Source of the DNA: Pigmentiphaga sp. H8
Lineage (GTDB): Bacteria > Pseudomonadota > Gammaproteobacteria > Burkholderiales > Burkholderiaceae_B
NCBI RefSeq assembly: GCF_003854895.1
Contig: NZ_CP033966.1
Location: 3,906,001-3,970,000, forward strand
Direction of reading: 5' to 3'
Length of the DNA: 64,000 nt
Made by a program: the position numbers and the translations under genes. Below the pieces are notes generated by a model. The model saw only the letters and a program-made list of their open reading frames with translations, made no database searches and was not told the origin of the DNA. Below are positions 53,370-61,641 of this stretch, piece after piece (positions within the stretch are counted from its first letter, which is position 1; every line of letters starts with the position of its first letter).

Positions 53370-54250
53370 CGCCGGCGGTTCACCAGCACCAGCCCCGACA
53401 CCACCAGCGCCACGGCCAGCAGGAACATCGGCCCGACCGGTTCATGCAGGATCAGCGCCGCGGCGGCCACGCCGAACAGCGGCGACATCGACGTACCCGC
53501 CTGCAGGGTGCTGGCCGGATACAGGGTCAACAACCGCAGCCAGAGCAAGAAGGTCGTGGCCGCGATCCACACCGTCTGATAGGCCAATGCCAGCAGCGGC
53601 GCCAGATTCAGCCCGCGCACCGACTCGCCGGTGGCCATGCCCGCGCCCAGCCCGATCACGGCCGACATCGCCAGTTGATACAGCAGCACCTTCTCGGGCG
53701 ACGCCGTGGCCAGGCGCGTCGCCTTGATGCCCAGTGTCGTCGCAGCCCAGAACACCGCCGCCCCGATGATCATCAGATCGCCCAGCCAGGCATGCGGCGA
53801 CGTGGCCCCGCGCGGGACCCCCATCACCAGGGCCGTGCCGCAGAACGACAGGCCCAGCCCCACCCACTGCGGCCAGCGCAGGCGCTCCGACGGCAGTAGC
53901 CAGGTCGCTCCCAGCGCCACGAAGAAAGGCGCCGTATACAGAAACAGCGAGGTGCGGCTGGCGTCGGTCCATTGCAGGCCCAGGTACAGCAGCACGAACT
54001 CGCTGGAGAACAGCAGCCCCGAGAACAGGCCCAGCCACAGCGAACCGTCCCGCGCGAACAGCTTGCCCCGCCCCGTGGCCAGGCAATAGACCAGTACCAG
54101 CAGCCCGGCCCCGGCCGAGCGTATGCCCATCTGCAGGAAAGGCGGGAAATCGGGCAGCGCGATCTTGACCGCGACCTGCTGCCCGCCCCAGCTCGCGCAA
54201 AGCAGCACGAGCATCGCGATGGCCGCGACATCCAGGGAACGTTTGGACAC
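53366..54250 (-). CDS. EamA/DMT-family transporter
   Basis: A 294-aa ten-helix drug/metabolite transporter starting MSKRSLDVAAIAMLVLLCASWG. The two EamA repeats are about 10-140 and 155-290, with a GIRSAGAGLLVLVYCLA segment typical of repeat one. It starts 6 bp after the ProA-like gene and is probably cotranscribed with it. The substrate is unknown. Confidence 0.88.
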   Translation of the reverse strand: MSKRSLDVAAIAMLVLLCASWGGQQVAVKIALPDFPPFLQMGIRSAGAGLLVLVYCLATGRGKLFARDGSLWLGLFSGLLFSSEFVLLYLGLQWTDASRTSLFLYTAPFFVALGATWLLPSERLRWPQWVGLGLSFCGTALVMGVPRGATSPHAWLGDLMIIGAAVFWAATTLGIKATRLATASPEKVLLYQLAMSAVIGLGAGMATGESVRGLNLAPLLALAYQTVWIAATTFLLWLRLLTLYPASTLQAGTSMSPLFGVAAAALILHEPVGPMFLLAVALVVSGLVLVNRRR

Positions 54251-54256
54251 GGCGAT

Positions 54257-55762
54257 CTAGCGATGCTGTTCCTGCGCGGTGGTCGCCACCAGCCGCACGG
54301 CGGCCAGGTCGGCGCCCGTCAGCACGCCCCCGCGGCCCAGCAGACGGCCGTGCTCCCAGTTGGACAACCCCAGCTCCGGCTTGCCCAGCGCATACTGCCC
54401 GTCCACCCAGCGGGTGAAACCATCGCCCACGAACGGCGCATCGATGCGCAGCCGGAAACGCTGGTGCGCCTGCGGATCGCTGGCGATCAGGCTGGCCACG
54501 AAGCGGGGGCTATAGCGGTTGAACAGCGCCACCGCCTCGTCCACCGACTCCACCACCACCAGCGACAGCTCCGGCGTCTCTTCCCATTCCCACTCCTGCC
54601 CCAACCGGGCTTCGGGCAAGAGGCTGGCATAGGGCTCGTCCACATCGCCTTCCGCACGGCGGACCCGCGTGCGGCGCTCGAACAACTCCGCCGGCACGAA
54701 AGGCTGCGCCGAAGGCGTGACGTGCAGGCGCGGCGCCCCGGTCAGGGCCGCCCCCGCCTCGTCGATGGCGCGCAGGAAGCGCGGCATCAGGTCCGCCACT
54801 CGCTCGCGCACGATGCAGCATACATTCAGCGTGTTGCAGACCTTGCGGTCCAGCGAATGACGCACCGCCCGCTCGAAACGCTCGCCGTCCGCGCTGGGAT
54901 CCGCCACCAGCCAGGCGCCGCCCGTGCCGTGCGCGCTGACCGGTACGCCGGCCTGCCGCGCCACGCTGCTCAGCTGCATCACCGCCGTGCCCGACCCCCG
55001 CGCCACCGCCAGCGCCAGCCGGTTGTCGCTGAACATCGCCCAGCCCGCCGCGCGGTCCTCGACCTCCACCAGGCTGACCGCCCCCTGCGGCAGCCCCGCC
55101 GCCTCCAGCGACGGCCGCAGCGCGCCACGCAACAGCGCGCTGGCCGTACCCAGCGCATCGCTGCCTATGCGCAGCACCGCCGTATTGCCGCTGGCCAGCA
55201 CGCCACAGGCGTCCACCAGCACGTTCGGCCGGCCCTCGAACACGAAGGCCACCACGCCCAACGGCACCCGCAGCACATCCACCTGCCAGTCGCCATGGTC
55301 CACCCGGCCCAGCACCCGGTCATCCTGCGCCGCCAGGCCCGGCCAGACCCGCAGTCCCTCGATCATCGCGGCGCGCATCTTGTCCGACACCTTCAGCCGC
55401 GTGGTCGAACGGCCCCGCTGCTGGGCGCGCCGCACGTCCTCCTCGTTGGCCGCCACCACCTGCGCCCAGACCTCGTCGCGCTCCAGCGCGTCGGCAAAGG
55501 CCTCGTAGAACCGGTCCACCGCGCCCGGCTGCACCTGCGCCAGCGCCTCGAAGGCCTCGCGCGCCTCGCCCACCCGGGCACGGACCACCCCGTCTACCTG
55601 CCCCGGGATCCGCAGCAGCGCCCCGCTTTCCTGCACCACCAGCAGACGGTCGCCCGCCTGGAAGGCGCGCGCCAGCTCCGCGTCCACGCGCGTATACCGG
55701 TTACCGCCGTAAGGAATCATCATCCCCGGTTCCAGGCGATCCAGGGTCCCTTGTTCGTTCAT
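54257..55762 (-). CDS. ProA-like aldehyde dehydrogenase with N-terminal extension
   Basis: A 501-aa homologue of glutamate-5-semialdehyde dehydrogenase. VPLGVVAFVFEGRPNV, VARGSGTAVMQLSSVARQ, the catalytic C309 in DRKVCNTLN, and DGFTRWVDGQYALG align with ProA. It is about 80 residues longer than typical ProA, with an extra N-terminal domain of about 60 residues (MNEQGTLDRLEPGMMIPYGG...). The ATG at 55762 has AAGGAG 6 bp upstream. It may be a paralogue rather than the proline enzyme. Confidence 0.8.
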   Translation of the reverse strand: MNEQGTLDRLEPGMMIPYGGNRYTRVDAELARAFQAGDRLLVVQESGALLRIPGQVDGVVRARVGEAREAFEALAQVQPGAVDRFYEAFADALERDEVWAQVVAANEEDVRRAQQRGRSTTRLKVSDKMRAAMIEGLRVWPGLAAQDDRVLGRVDHGDWQVDVLRVPLGVVAFVFEGRPNVLVDACGVLASGNTAVLRIGSDALGTASALLRGALRPSLEAAGLPQGAVSLVEVEDRAAGWAMFSDNRLALAVARGSGTAVMQLSSVARQAGVPVSAHGTGGAWLVADPSADGERFERAVRHSLDRKVCNTLNVCCIVRERVADLMPRFLRAIDEAGAALTGAPRLHVTPSAQPFVPAELFERRTRVRRAEGDVDEPYASLLPEARLGQEWEWEETPELSLVVVESVDEAVALFNRYSPRFVASLIASDPQAHQRFRLRIDAPFVGDGFTRWVDGQYALGKPELGLSNWEHGRLLGRGGVLTGADLAAVRLVATTAQEQHR

Positions 55763-55979
55763 GAAGCTCTCCTTGGCCATTCCGCCGCCGCTTCTCATCC
55801 GACGGATGGACGCGGCTTGGCCCGCATGGAAAGATATTACCCTGGCGCACTGGCCGTTCGAGGTGGTGGGCCTTGCCGGGGATCCCGCAGGTCAACCTGA
55901 TGGCTTATCTGGGTGTTTGCCTTCAGGAAATGGCCGACCAGGCATAGGGCGCCGGGCATCAGGTACAATGCGGGTCCGT

Positions 55980-56056
55980 CGGGGCGTAGCGCAGCCTGGT
56001 AGCGCATCTGCTTTGGGAGCAGAGGGTCGCGAGTTCGAATCCCGCCGCCCCGACCA
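55980..56056 (+). tRNA. tRNA-Pro (TGG)
   Basis: A complete cloverleaf, CGGGGCG acceptor with encoded CCA, anticodon TGG in CTTTGGGAG, and T-loop GTTCGAATC. A TACAAT -10-like hexamer lies at 55964-55969. Confidence 0.96.
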
Positions 56057-56065
56057 TGCGAATCG

Positions 56066-56102
56066 AAGGGCTAGCTGATTTTTTCAGCTGGCCCTTTTCT
56101 TT
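56066..56102 (+). terminator. Rho-independent terminator after tRNA-Pro
   Basis: AAGGGCTAGCTGA pairs with TCAGCTGGCCCTT (one G-U) around a T5 loop and is followed by TTCTTTTC. Confidence 0.85.
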
Positions 56103-56129
56103 TCCCGCCCCTGCCATCGGTTCCCGCGC

Positions 56130-56852
56130 TCAAACTCCCAGATACGCCCGCCGGACTTTCTCGTCCGTCAACAGCGACTTGGCGGAACCGCTATGCACAA
56201 TCCGCCCCGTCTCCATGACATAGCCGCGGTCGGCCGTCGACAAGGCCAGGTGGATGTCCTGTTCGACCAGCAACGTCGTCACCCCCTCGCGCTGGATGTC
56301 GGTCAATACCCCCATCAACTGCTCGACCACCACCGGAGCCAGGCCCAGGCTCATTTCGTCGATCATCATCAGCACGGGCGCGGCCATCAGCGCGCGGGCC
56401 ATGGCGCACATCTGCTGCTCGCCGCCGGACATGCTGCCGGCCAGCTGCCGGCGCCGGTCCGACAGCCGCGGAAACAATCCGTAGACCTTGTCCAGGTCGC
56501 GCGCGATGTCGGCCTTGGCCTTGCGCCGATAAGCGCCCATCAGCAGATTGTCCTGAACCGTCATGCGGTCGAATAGCTGCCGGCCTTCGGGCACCTGCAC
56601 CATCCCGCAAGCGAAGGCCTGGTCAGGCTCGGCCCCGGCCAACGAGTGGCCGCTCATGGTGATGCTGCCGGTGCTGGGCAGGACACGCGAGAGCGCTCGG
56701 AGCAGCGTGGTCTTGCCCGCGCCGTTGCTGCCGACCAGCGCCACTATCTCGGCGCGCCGCACTTCCAGGCTGATGTCGTGCAGCACCGGCAGCTCGTCGT
56801 AGCCGGCGCTCAGGCCCTCGACGACCAGGAGGGGTTCCGCGGGCCCGCTCAT
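56130..56852 (-). CDS. LIV-type ABC transporter ATP-binding protein (LivF-like)
   Basis: A 240-aa ABC ATPase with a normal Walker A GSNGAGKTT, signature MSGGEQQM and Walker B LMMIDEMSLGLAP. It is the last gene of the second LIV-type operon, overlapping the LivG-like gene by 4 bp. Unlike the LivF-like gene at 47355, it keeps the P-loop lysine. Confidence 0.93.
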   Translation of the reverse strand: MSGPAEPLLVVEGLSAGYDELPVLHDISLEVRRAEIVALVGSNGAGKTTLLRALSRVLPSTGSITMSGHSLAGAEPDQAFACGMVQVPEGRQLFDRMTVQDNLLMGAYRRKAKADIARDLDKVYGLFPRLSDRRRQLAGSMSGGEQQMCAMARALMAAPVLMMIDEMSLGLAPVVVEQLMGVLTDIQREGVTTLLVEQDIHLALSTADRGYVMETGRIVHSGSAKSLLTDEKVRRAYLGV

Positions 56853-57583
56853 GCGCGCTGCTTACCCAGATAGGCCTGCACCACGTCGGCGTTGGCCAGC
56901 ACCTCGGCCGGCGCCCCGTCGGCGATCTTCTCACCGTGGTGCAGCACCAGCAGCCGGTCCGACAGGCTCTTGATGGCCTTGATGACGTGTTCGATGACGA
57001 GCACGCTGATACCGGTGGCGCGCACCTTGCGGATCACCTCGATGACCTCGTCGATCTCGACCAGGTTCAACCCGGCCATGACCTCGTCGCAAAGCAGCAC
57101 CCGGGGCTGCATGGCCAACGCTTTCGCCAGTTCAAGCCGCTTGCGGCCGGGGCCGCCGAGTTCGTCGGCCCGCTGGCCCGCCGTACGGCCCAGGCCGACG
57201 AAATCCAGGCAGGCGCGGGCCTGTTCCCGTGCCTTGCCCAGGTCGGGCTGGCCGCCATCGCGGCCGAACAACGCCCCGACCGCGACGTTGTCCAGGACGG
57301 ACAATCCCGGGAAGGGACGCATGATCTGGAACGTCCGGCCGATGCCCTGGCGTGCCCGGCGGTAGGCGGGCAAATGGCTTATCGGCTTGCCCTGGTACAG
57401 GATTTCGCCGTTCGTGGGCGCAAGCGTACCGCTGATCAGGCTGACCAAAGTGGTCTTGCCCGCGCCGTTGGGCCCGATCAGGCCCAGGATCTCGCCTTCG
57501 CCCAGCGTGAAGCTGACCTGGTTCACGGCCACCAGTCCGGCGAAGCGCCGCGTGACGTTGCGGATTTCCAGGATGGCGGTCAT
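56849..57583 (-). CDS. LIV-type ABC transporter ATP-binding protein (LivG-like)
   Basis: A 244-aa ABC ATPase. Walker A is GPNGAGKTT, followed by the family segment GIGRTFQIMRPFPGLSVLDN. The signature LGGPGRKRLELAKALA is LivG-like. The ATG at 57583 overlaps the LivM-like stop (ATGA). The extension upstream in frame is not homologous. Confidence 0.93.
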   Translation of the reverse strand: MTAILEIRNVTRRFAGLVAVNQVSFTLGEGEILGLIGPNGAGKTTLVSLISGTLAPTNGEILYQGKPISHLPAYRRARQGIGRTFQIMRPFPGLSVLDNVAVGALFGRDGGQPDLGKAREQARACLDFVGLGRTAGQRADELGGPGRKRLELAKALAMQPRVLLCDEVMAGLNLVEIDEVIEVIRKVRATGISVLVIEHVIKAIKSLSDRLLVLHHGEKIADGAPAEVLANADVVQAYLGKQRA

Positions 57584-58527
57584 AGCCTGTGCATCCGGAT
57601 GTTTTCGATGAAATAGCGCCATCCCGATTTCCGGTAGCGGCGCAGCACGTCGGCCAGCCCGCGGGGCATCAGCACCACCGCCGCGACGATGACCATGCCG
57701 AAGAACAGGCCCGCGACGCTGGTGATTTCGCTGGACAGCAGCTCGGATATGGCCGACAGGGAAAAGGCGCCGACGACCGGACCGAGCACCGTGCCCGCGC
57801 CGCCGAATACGGCCATGATGATCATCTTGACGTTCAGGCTGATGTCGAAAGCGCTTTCCGGATCCAGGAACGTGATCCAGTAGGCATGGATGCCGCCGGC
57901 CAGCGCGCTGAACACACCCGACAGCGCGAACGCCGCCACTTTATAAAGGGTGGTGTTCACGCCCATGACGGCCGCGCCCTCTTCGTTCTCCCGGATCGCG
58001 ATCAGGCCGAAACCGAACTTGCTGCGCGTCAGCCACGCGACGGTCAGCGTCGCCAGCACCAGCAGCCCCAGCGACAACTCGTAGAACAGCGGATCGTTGT
58101 TGAGCGGGGGCAGGACCAGCCCGATGTTCTGGCCGGCCAGCTCGATGTTGGAGACGATGGCCGTCATGACCTGCGCCAGCGCGAGCGTGGCGATGGCAAA
58201 GTAGTGGCCGCGCAGCCGCAGCACCGGCATGCCCAGCAGCAGCGCGAAGGCCACCGCGAACACCACGCCCAGCGCCAGCCCCGCCGCGAAGGGCAGCTCC
58301 CACTGCACCATGGCGATGGCCACGCCATAGCTGCCCAGGCCATAGAAAACCGAATTACCGAAGGACGCATAGCCGGCATACCCGCCGATGATGTTCCAGC
58401 CCTGGGCCAGCACGGCCAGCAACAGGGTGTTGATGCCGAACTGCACCAGCACGTCCGAGCCGTACCAGGGCACGCCGGCCAGGGCCGCCAGCGCGACCAG
58501 TGCCAGGATCGCGCGCCGGGCGCTCAT
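57580..58527 (-). CDS. LIV-type ABC transporter permease (LivM-like)
   Basis: A 315-aa permease with about ten helices: GGYAGYASFGNSVFYGLGSY and IRENEEGAAVMGVNTTLYK are the family motifs. The ATG at 58527 overlaps the LivH-like stop by 4 bp. The long open frame upstream of it is a shadow of the LivH-like gene, not a fusion. Confidence 0.93.
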   Translation of the reverse strand: MSARRAILALVALAALAGVPWYGSDVLVQFGINTLLLAVLAQGWNIIGGYAGYASFGNSVFYGLGSYGVAIAMVQWELPFAAGLALGVVFAVAFALLLGMPVLRLRGHYFAIATLALAQVMTAIVSNIELAGQNIGLVLPPLNNDPLFYELSLGLLVLATLTVAWLTRSKFGFGLIAIRENEEGAAVMGVNTTLYKVAAFALSGVFSALAGGIHAYWITFLDPESAFDISLNVKMIIMAVFGGAGTVLGPVVGAFSLSAISELLSSEITSVAGLFFGMVIVAAVVLMPRGLADVLRRYRKSGWRYFIENIRMHRL

Positions 58528-59387
58528 GCCGCTCTGCCAAGAAGGCCGCTGGGCCGCAGGAACAGCACCAGCACCAGGATGCCGAAGCTGGCGACATCGG
58601 CGAACGTCGGCCCCACGTACAGCGTCGTGAGCGATTCGATGATGCCCAGGAACAATCCGCCGACCAGGACACCCAGGGGATTGTCCAATCCGCCGATGAT
58701 GGAAATGGCGAAGCACTTCGCGGTCAGCGTGGCCCCGATGTAGGGATTGATCTGCGAGACCGTTCCATACAGGCCGCCGGCCGCCCCCGCCAGCGCGAGG
58801 CCCAGGCCGAACGTGACGGCGTAGAGATGGCGCGGCTCCACGCCATAGAGCCGCGCCGCCACCAGGTTCTGCGCGGTGGCACGGATGGCCCGGCCCAGCC
58901 GGCTGTGCAGCAGGAACAGCCACATGCCCAGCGTCAAGGCCACCGCCACCCCGAAGGCAGCCAGCCGCGCCATGGGCAAGGTCACGGGTCCGAGCGCGTA
59001 GCTGTCGCCCGCGTACGGCGGATTGATCGTGCGGAAGTCGGCGGAGAAGGCCAGTTGCGCCAGGTAGGTCAGCACGACCTCCAGGCCGAAGGTGATGAGC
59101 AGCGTATTGAACATCGGCGCCCGCACCACCAGGTTCAACAGCCCGCGCTGAAGGGCATAGCCCAGTACAAACAGCGCGGCGGCGGTGATCGGCAGCCCCA
59201 GGAACGGATCCACGCCGAGATCCGTGTACAGGTACCAGGACGCGTAGGCGCCCAACATGATGAACGCGCCATGCGCAAGGTTGACGATGTTCAACACGCC
59301 CCAAACCAGCGCCAGCCCTTGCGCCATCACGGCATACAGCCCCCCGAGCAGGATGCCGTTGACAAGGATTTGCGCAAGCAGGTCCAT
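58524..59387 (-). CDS. LIV-type ABC transporter permease (LivH-like)
   Basis: A 287-aa permease starting MDLLAQILVNGILLGGLYAV, with GVLNIVNLAHGAFIMLGAY typical of LivH. It lies 26 bp after the receptor gene and overlaps the next permease. It completes the second LIV-type transporter with genes 56130-60622. Confidence 0.94.
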   Translation of the reverse strand: MDLLAQILVNGILLGGLYAVMAQGLALVWGVLNIVNLAHGAFIMLGAYASWYLYTDLGVDPFLGLPITAAALFVLGYALQRGLLNLVVRAPMFNTLLITFGLEVVLTYLAQLAFSADFRTINPPYAGDSYALGPVTLPMARLAAFGVAVALTLGMWLFLLHSRLGRAIRATAQNLVAARLYGVEPRHLYAVTFGLGLALAGAAGGLYGTVSQINPYIGATLTAKCFAISIIGGLDNPLGVLVGGLFLGIIESLTTLYVGPTFADVASFGILVLVLFLRPSGLLGRAA

Positions 59388-59413
59388 CGCGTGTCCCCGT
59401 GGCTTTGAACCGC

Positions 59414-60622
59414 CTAACGCGCGTCCCAGGCCGGCATCGGATACTTGGGCTGCGTGATGAAGCCCTTGGCCCCATAGACCTCGGCCAGCTTGTCGCCCTG
59501 CACCTGGATCACGACCTGCGGCAAGTCGATCTGCCCCTGGGCATTGAAGGCGATGGGGCCATACAGGCTGTCGAAGCGGGTCTTGGCCAGGGCGTCGCGC
59601 ACTTTCTGCGGGTTCAGGCTGTCGGCGCCTTCCATGGCCCGGACCAGGGCCTGGACGTCGGCCACGCCCGAGGCCGCATGGTAGTCCGGGTCATAGCCAT
59701 ACTTCGCCTTATAGGCCTGGGCGAACTGCTCGGCGTCGCCGAACCAGCGGTCCTTCAACGCTGCGGACGGCAGCCATGCCGTCATGCCGAAAGCGTAGTC
59801 CGCATCGGCGCCAAGCGCCTTGCGGAAGTCCTCGGACGGGACACCGACCGTGAACGAGTACAGCTTGGGCGCGACGGCTAGACTCTTGGCCTGCCGCACG
59901 AAATTCAGGATCTCCGTCTCGTGCCCGGCCACCAGGACCGCATCCACCTTCTTGCTCTTGATCTGCGACAGGAGCGAGGCGAAGTCCGTGGCGTTGGTGC
60001 TGTAGCGCTCGTCCATCGCCACCTGCAATCCCGCGGACTTCAGCAGCGGACGCGTGCCCTGCGCGACCGACACATCGAACGCGTCGTCCGCGTACAGCAG
60101 CGCCACGCTGGCCGGCACGGGCTTGAGCGCCTTGAGCATGTCGACCGTGCTGCCGAAGTAATTGCTGGCGGGCGCCAAGGTGCCGAATATGTATTTGAAT
60201 TTGCGCGAGAAGATCTGGTCCGAAGCGCCACCGCCCTGCACCATCGGCACCTTGTATTTTTCCGCGACGGCGGAATCGGCCAGCGCGAAGTTGCTGGCGA
60301 AGGGGCCCAGCAGCAGGTTGACCTTGTCCTGGGTCACGAGCTGCGTGTACTGGCGCACGCTCAGGTTCACGTCGGACTGGTTGTCGTAGATCTTGAGCGC
60401 CAGCGTGTGGGGCACGCCCCCGATCTTCACGCCGCCGGCGGCGTTGATCTGGTCGACCGCGATCTGGTAGGCATCGCGGTAATAGCGTCCGGTGTTCGCG
60501 ACGGGGCCGGTGAGCTGGATGGAGGCCCCCAGGACGATGGTGGGAGCAGCGGGGGCTGCCGATGCGCCGGAGCACAGGACAAACGCCAGAGCGGGCAAGG
60601 CCCGCAGTAGATGTCGAGACAT
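59414..60622 (-). CDS. LIV-type periplasmic substrate-binding protein
   Basis: A 402-aa receptor with a signal peptide (MSRHLLRALPALAFVLCSGA, cut near ASAAPA). The binding fold begins IVLGASIQLTGPVANTGRYY and contains VNLLLGPFASNFALADSA. AAAGGAG lies 8 bp before the ATG at 60622. It is the first gene of the transporter operon and diverges from the IclR gene across 118 bp. Neighbours suggest an aromatic acid ligand (inference). Confidence 0.93.
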   Translation of the reverse strand: MSRHLLRALPALAFVLCSGASAAPAAPTIVLGASIQLTGPVANTGRYYRDAYQIAVDQINAAGGVKIGGVPHTLALKIYDNQSDVNLSVRQYTQLVTQDKVNLLLGPFASNFALADSAVAEKYKVPMVQGGGASDQIFSRKFKYIFGTLAPASNYFGSTVDMLKALKPVPASVALLYADDAFDVSVAQGTRPLLKSAGLQVAMDERYSTNATDFASLLSQIKSKKVDAVLVAGHETEILNFVRQAKSLAVAPKLYSFTVGVPSEDFRKALGADADYAFGMTAWLPSAALKDRWFGDAEQFAQAYKAKYGYDPDYHAASGVADVQALVRAMEGADSLNPQKVRDALAKTRFDSLYGPIAFNAQGQIDLPQVVIQVQGDKLAEVYGAKGFITQPKYPMPAWDAR

Positions 60623-60740
60623 GATGATGTCTCCTTTCGAACCTATGGCGTCCATTCTCGGGCGCATATCCTTACGTTCGCCTGAACCTCGTGCCGATGA
60701 TGCGCCGACTCCCCCGTCCCATCTGCTATCGTTCCCCACC

Positions 60741-61481
60741 ATGACCACCGCCCCCGCCGACTCCTCCACCGACGACCGCCCTCGTGTCGAAGCCGTGGAG
60801 CGCTCCCTGCTGCTGCTCAAGTGCTTCGAGAAGCCGGGCGAGGCGCTGTCGCTGGCCGTGCTGGCGCAGCGTTCGGGCCTGTACAAGAGCACCATCCTGC
60901 GCCTGGCGTCCTCGCTCATCCACATGGGTTTCCTGCAGCGCGATGCCATGGGGGTGTTCCGGCTGGGCCCGGAATTGCGCCGCCTGGGGGCGCTCAGCCA
61001 CAGCCAGGTGGATCTGGCGCCGCTGATGCGGCCGGTGTTGCTGAAGCTGTCGGCCCAGACCCAGGAAACGGTGTCTTTCTACGTACGCGACGGCGACGAG
61101 CGCATCTGCCGCTATCGCGTCAATTCGCCGCGCTCGGCCCGCCACCATCTGGAGGAAGGCACGCGACATCCGCTGTCCAGCGGCGCGGCGGGCAAGATCC
61201 TGCGGGCTTTCGGCGGCGAACCCATGGATGACGCGGAAGCGATCCGGACGCAGGGGTGGACGGCTTCGTGCGGCGAGCGCGATCCCGACCTGGCGGCGGT
61301 GGCCGTGCCGGTGCGCAACGCTCAGGGGGAACTGCTGGGCGCGCTGGCTGTGTCGGGGTTGATCTACCGTTTCACTCCTGAGCAGATCGAACTGGCGCGG
61401 CGCGCGCTGCAGGAGGCCGTGCGCGCGCTGGAACCGCGCCTGCCACCCCTGGAAATGACCGATCTGACCGACCAGGGCTGA
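60741..61481 (+). CDS. IclR-family transcriptional regulator
   Basis: A 246-aa IclR regulator. The N-terminal winged helix (about 15-75) includes ALSLAVLAQRSGLYKSTILRL. The C-terminal effector domain includes TQETVSFYVRDGDERICRYRV and LSSGAAGKILRAF. It sits between the divergent transporter operon and the Rieske operon, so it most likely controls both in response to the aromatic substrate. The start at 60741 fits the domain. Confidence 0.93.
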   Translation: MTTAPADSSTDDRPRVEAVERSLLLLKCFEKPGEALSLAVLAQRSGLYKSTILRLASSLIHMGFLQRDAMGVFRLGPELRRLGALSHSQVDLAPLMRPVLLKLSAQTQETVSFYVRDGDERICRYRVNSPRSARHHLEEGTRHPLSSGAAGKILRAFGGEPMDDAEAIRTQGWTASCGERDPDLAAVAVPVRNAQGELLGALAVSGLIYRFTPEQIELARRALQEAVRALEPRLPPLEMTDLTDQG

Positions 61482-61502
61482 TCCCGCCGCGACGATCGAG
61501 CC

Positions 61503-61533
61503 GCCAGTTCGATACCGGGCTGGCTTTTTTTTC
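61503..61533 (+). terminator. Probable terminator of the IclR gene
   Basis: GCCAG/CTGGC forms a short stem around a 12-nt loop and is followed by eight T residues. The stem is short but the T-run is long. Confidence 0.45.
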
Positions 61534-61542
61534 GCCTCAACC

Positions 61543-61578
61543 GTTCTATCTAACAGAATTTATTCTTCTTGACAGAAC
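61543..61578. promoter_or_regulatory. Four-half-site symmetric operator of the Rieske operon
   Basis: GTTCT-N7-AGAAT, then TT, then ATTCT-N7-AGAAC: two inverted repeats arranged symmetrically, overlapping the -35 region. It is a strong candidate binding site for a tetrameric IclR regulator, most likely the adjacent one. Confidence 0.55.
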
Positions 61579-61597
61579 GAATGGCACTGACCAGAAT
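61569..61597 (+). promoter_or_regulatory. Sigma-70 promoter of the Rieske operon
   Basis: A consensus TTGACA (61569-61574) and CAGAAT (61592-61597) are 17 bp apart, about 45 bp before the Rieske start. The operator at 61543-61578 overlaps the -35 box. Confidence 0.6.
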
Positions 61598-61641
61598 GCC
61601 TGCATCCGGAAAGCACTGCCGCTATCACGAGGAGACCAGAG

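Noticed and set aside
57580..59475. Apparent LivH-LivM fusion (single long open frame)
   Set aside because: The first half is an out-of-frame shadow of the LivH-like gene; the LivM-like protein starts at its own ATG at 58527.
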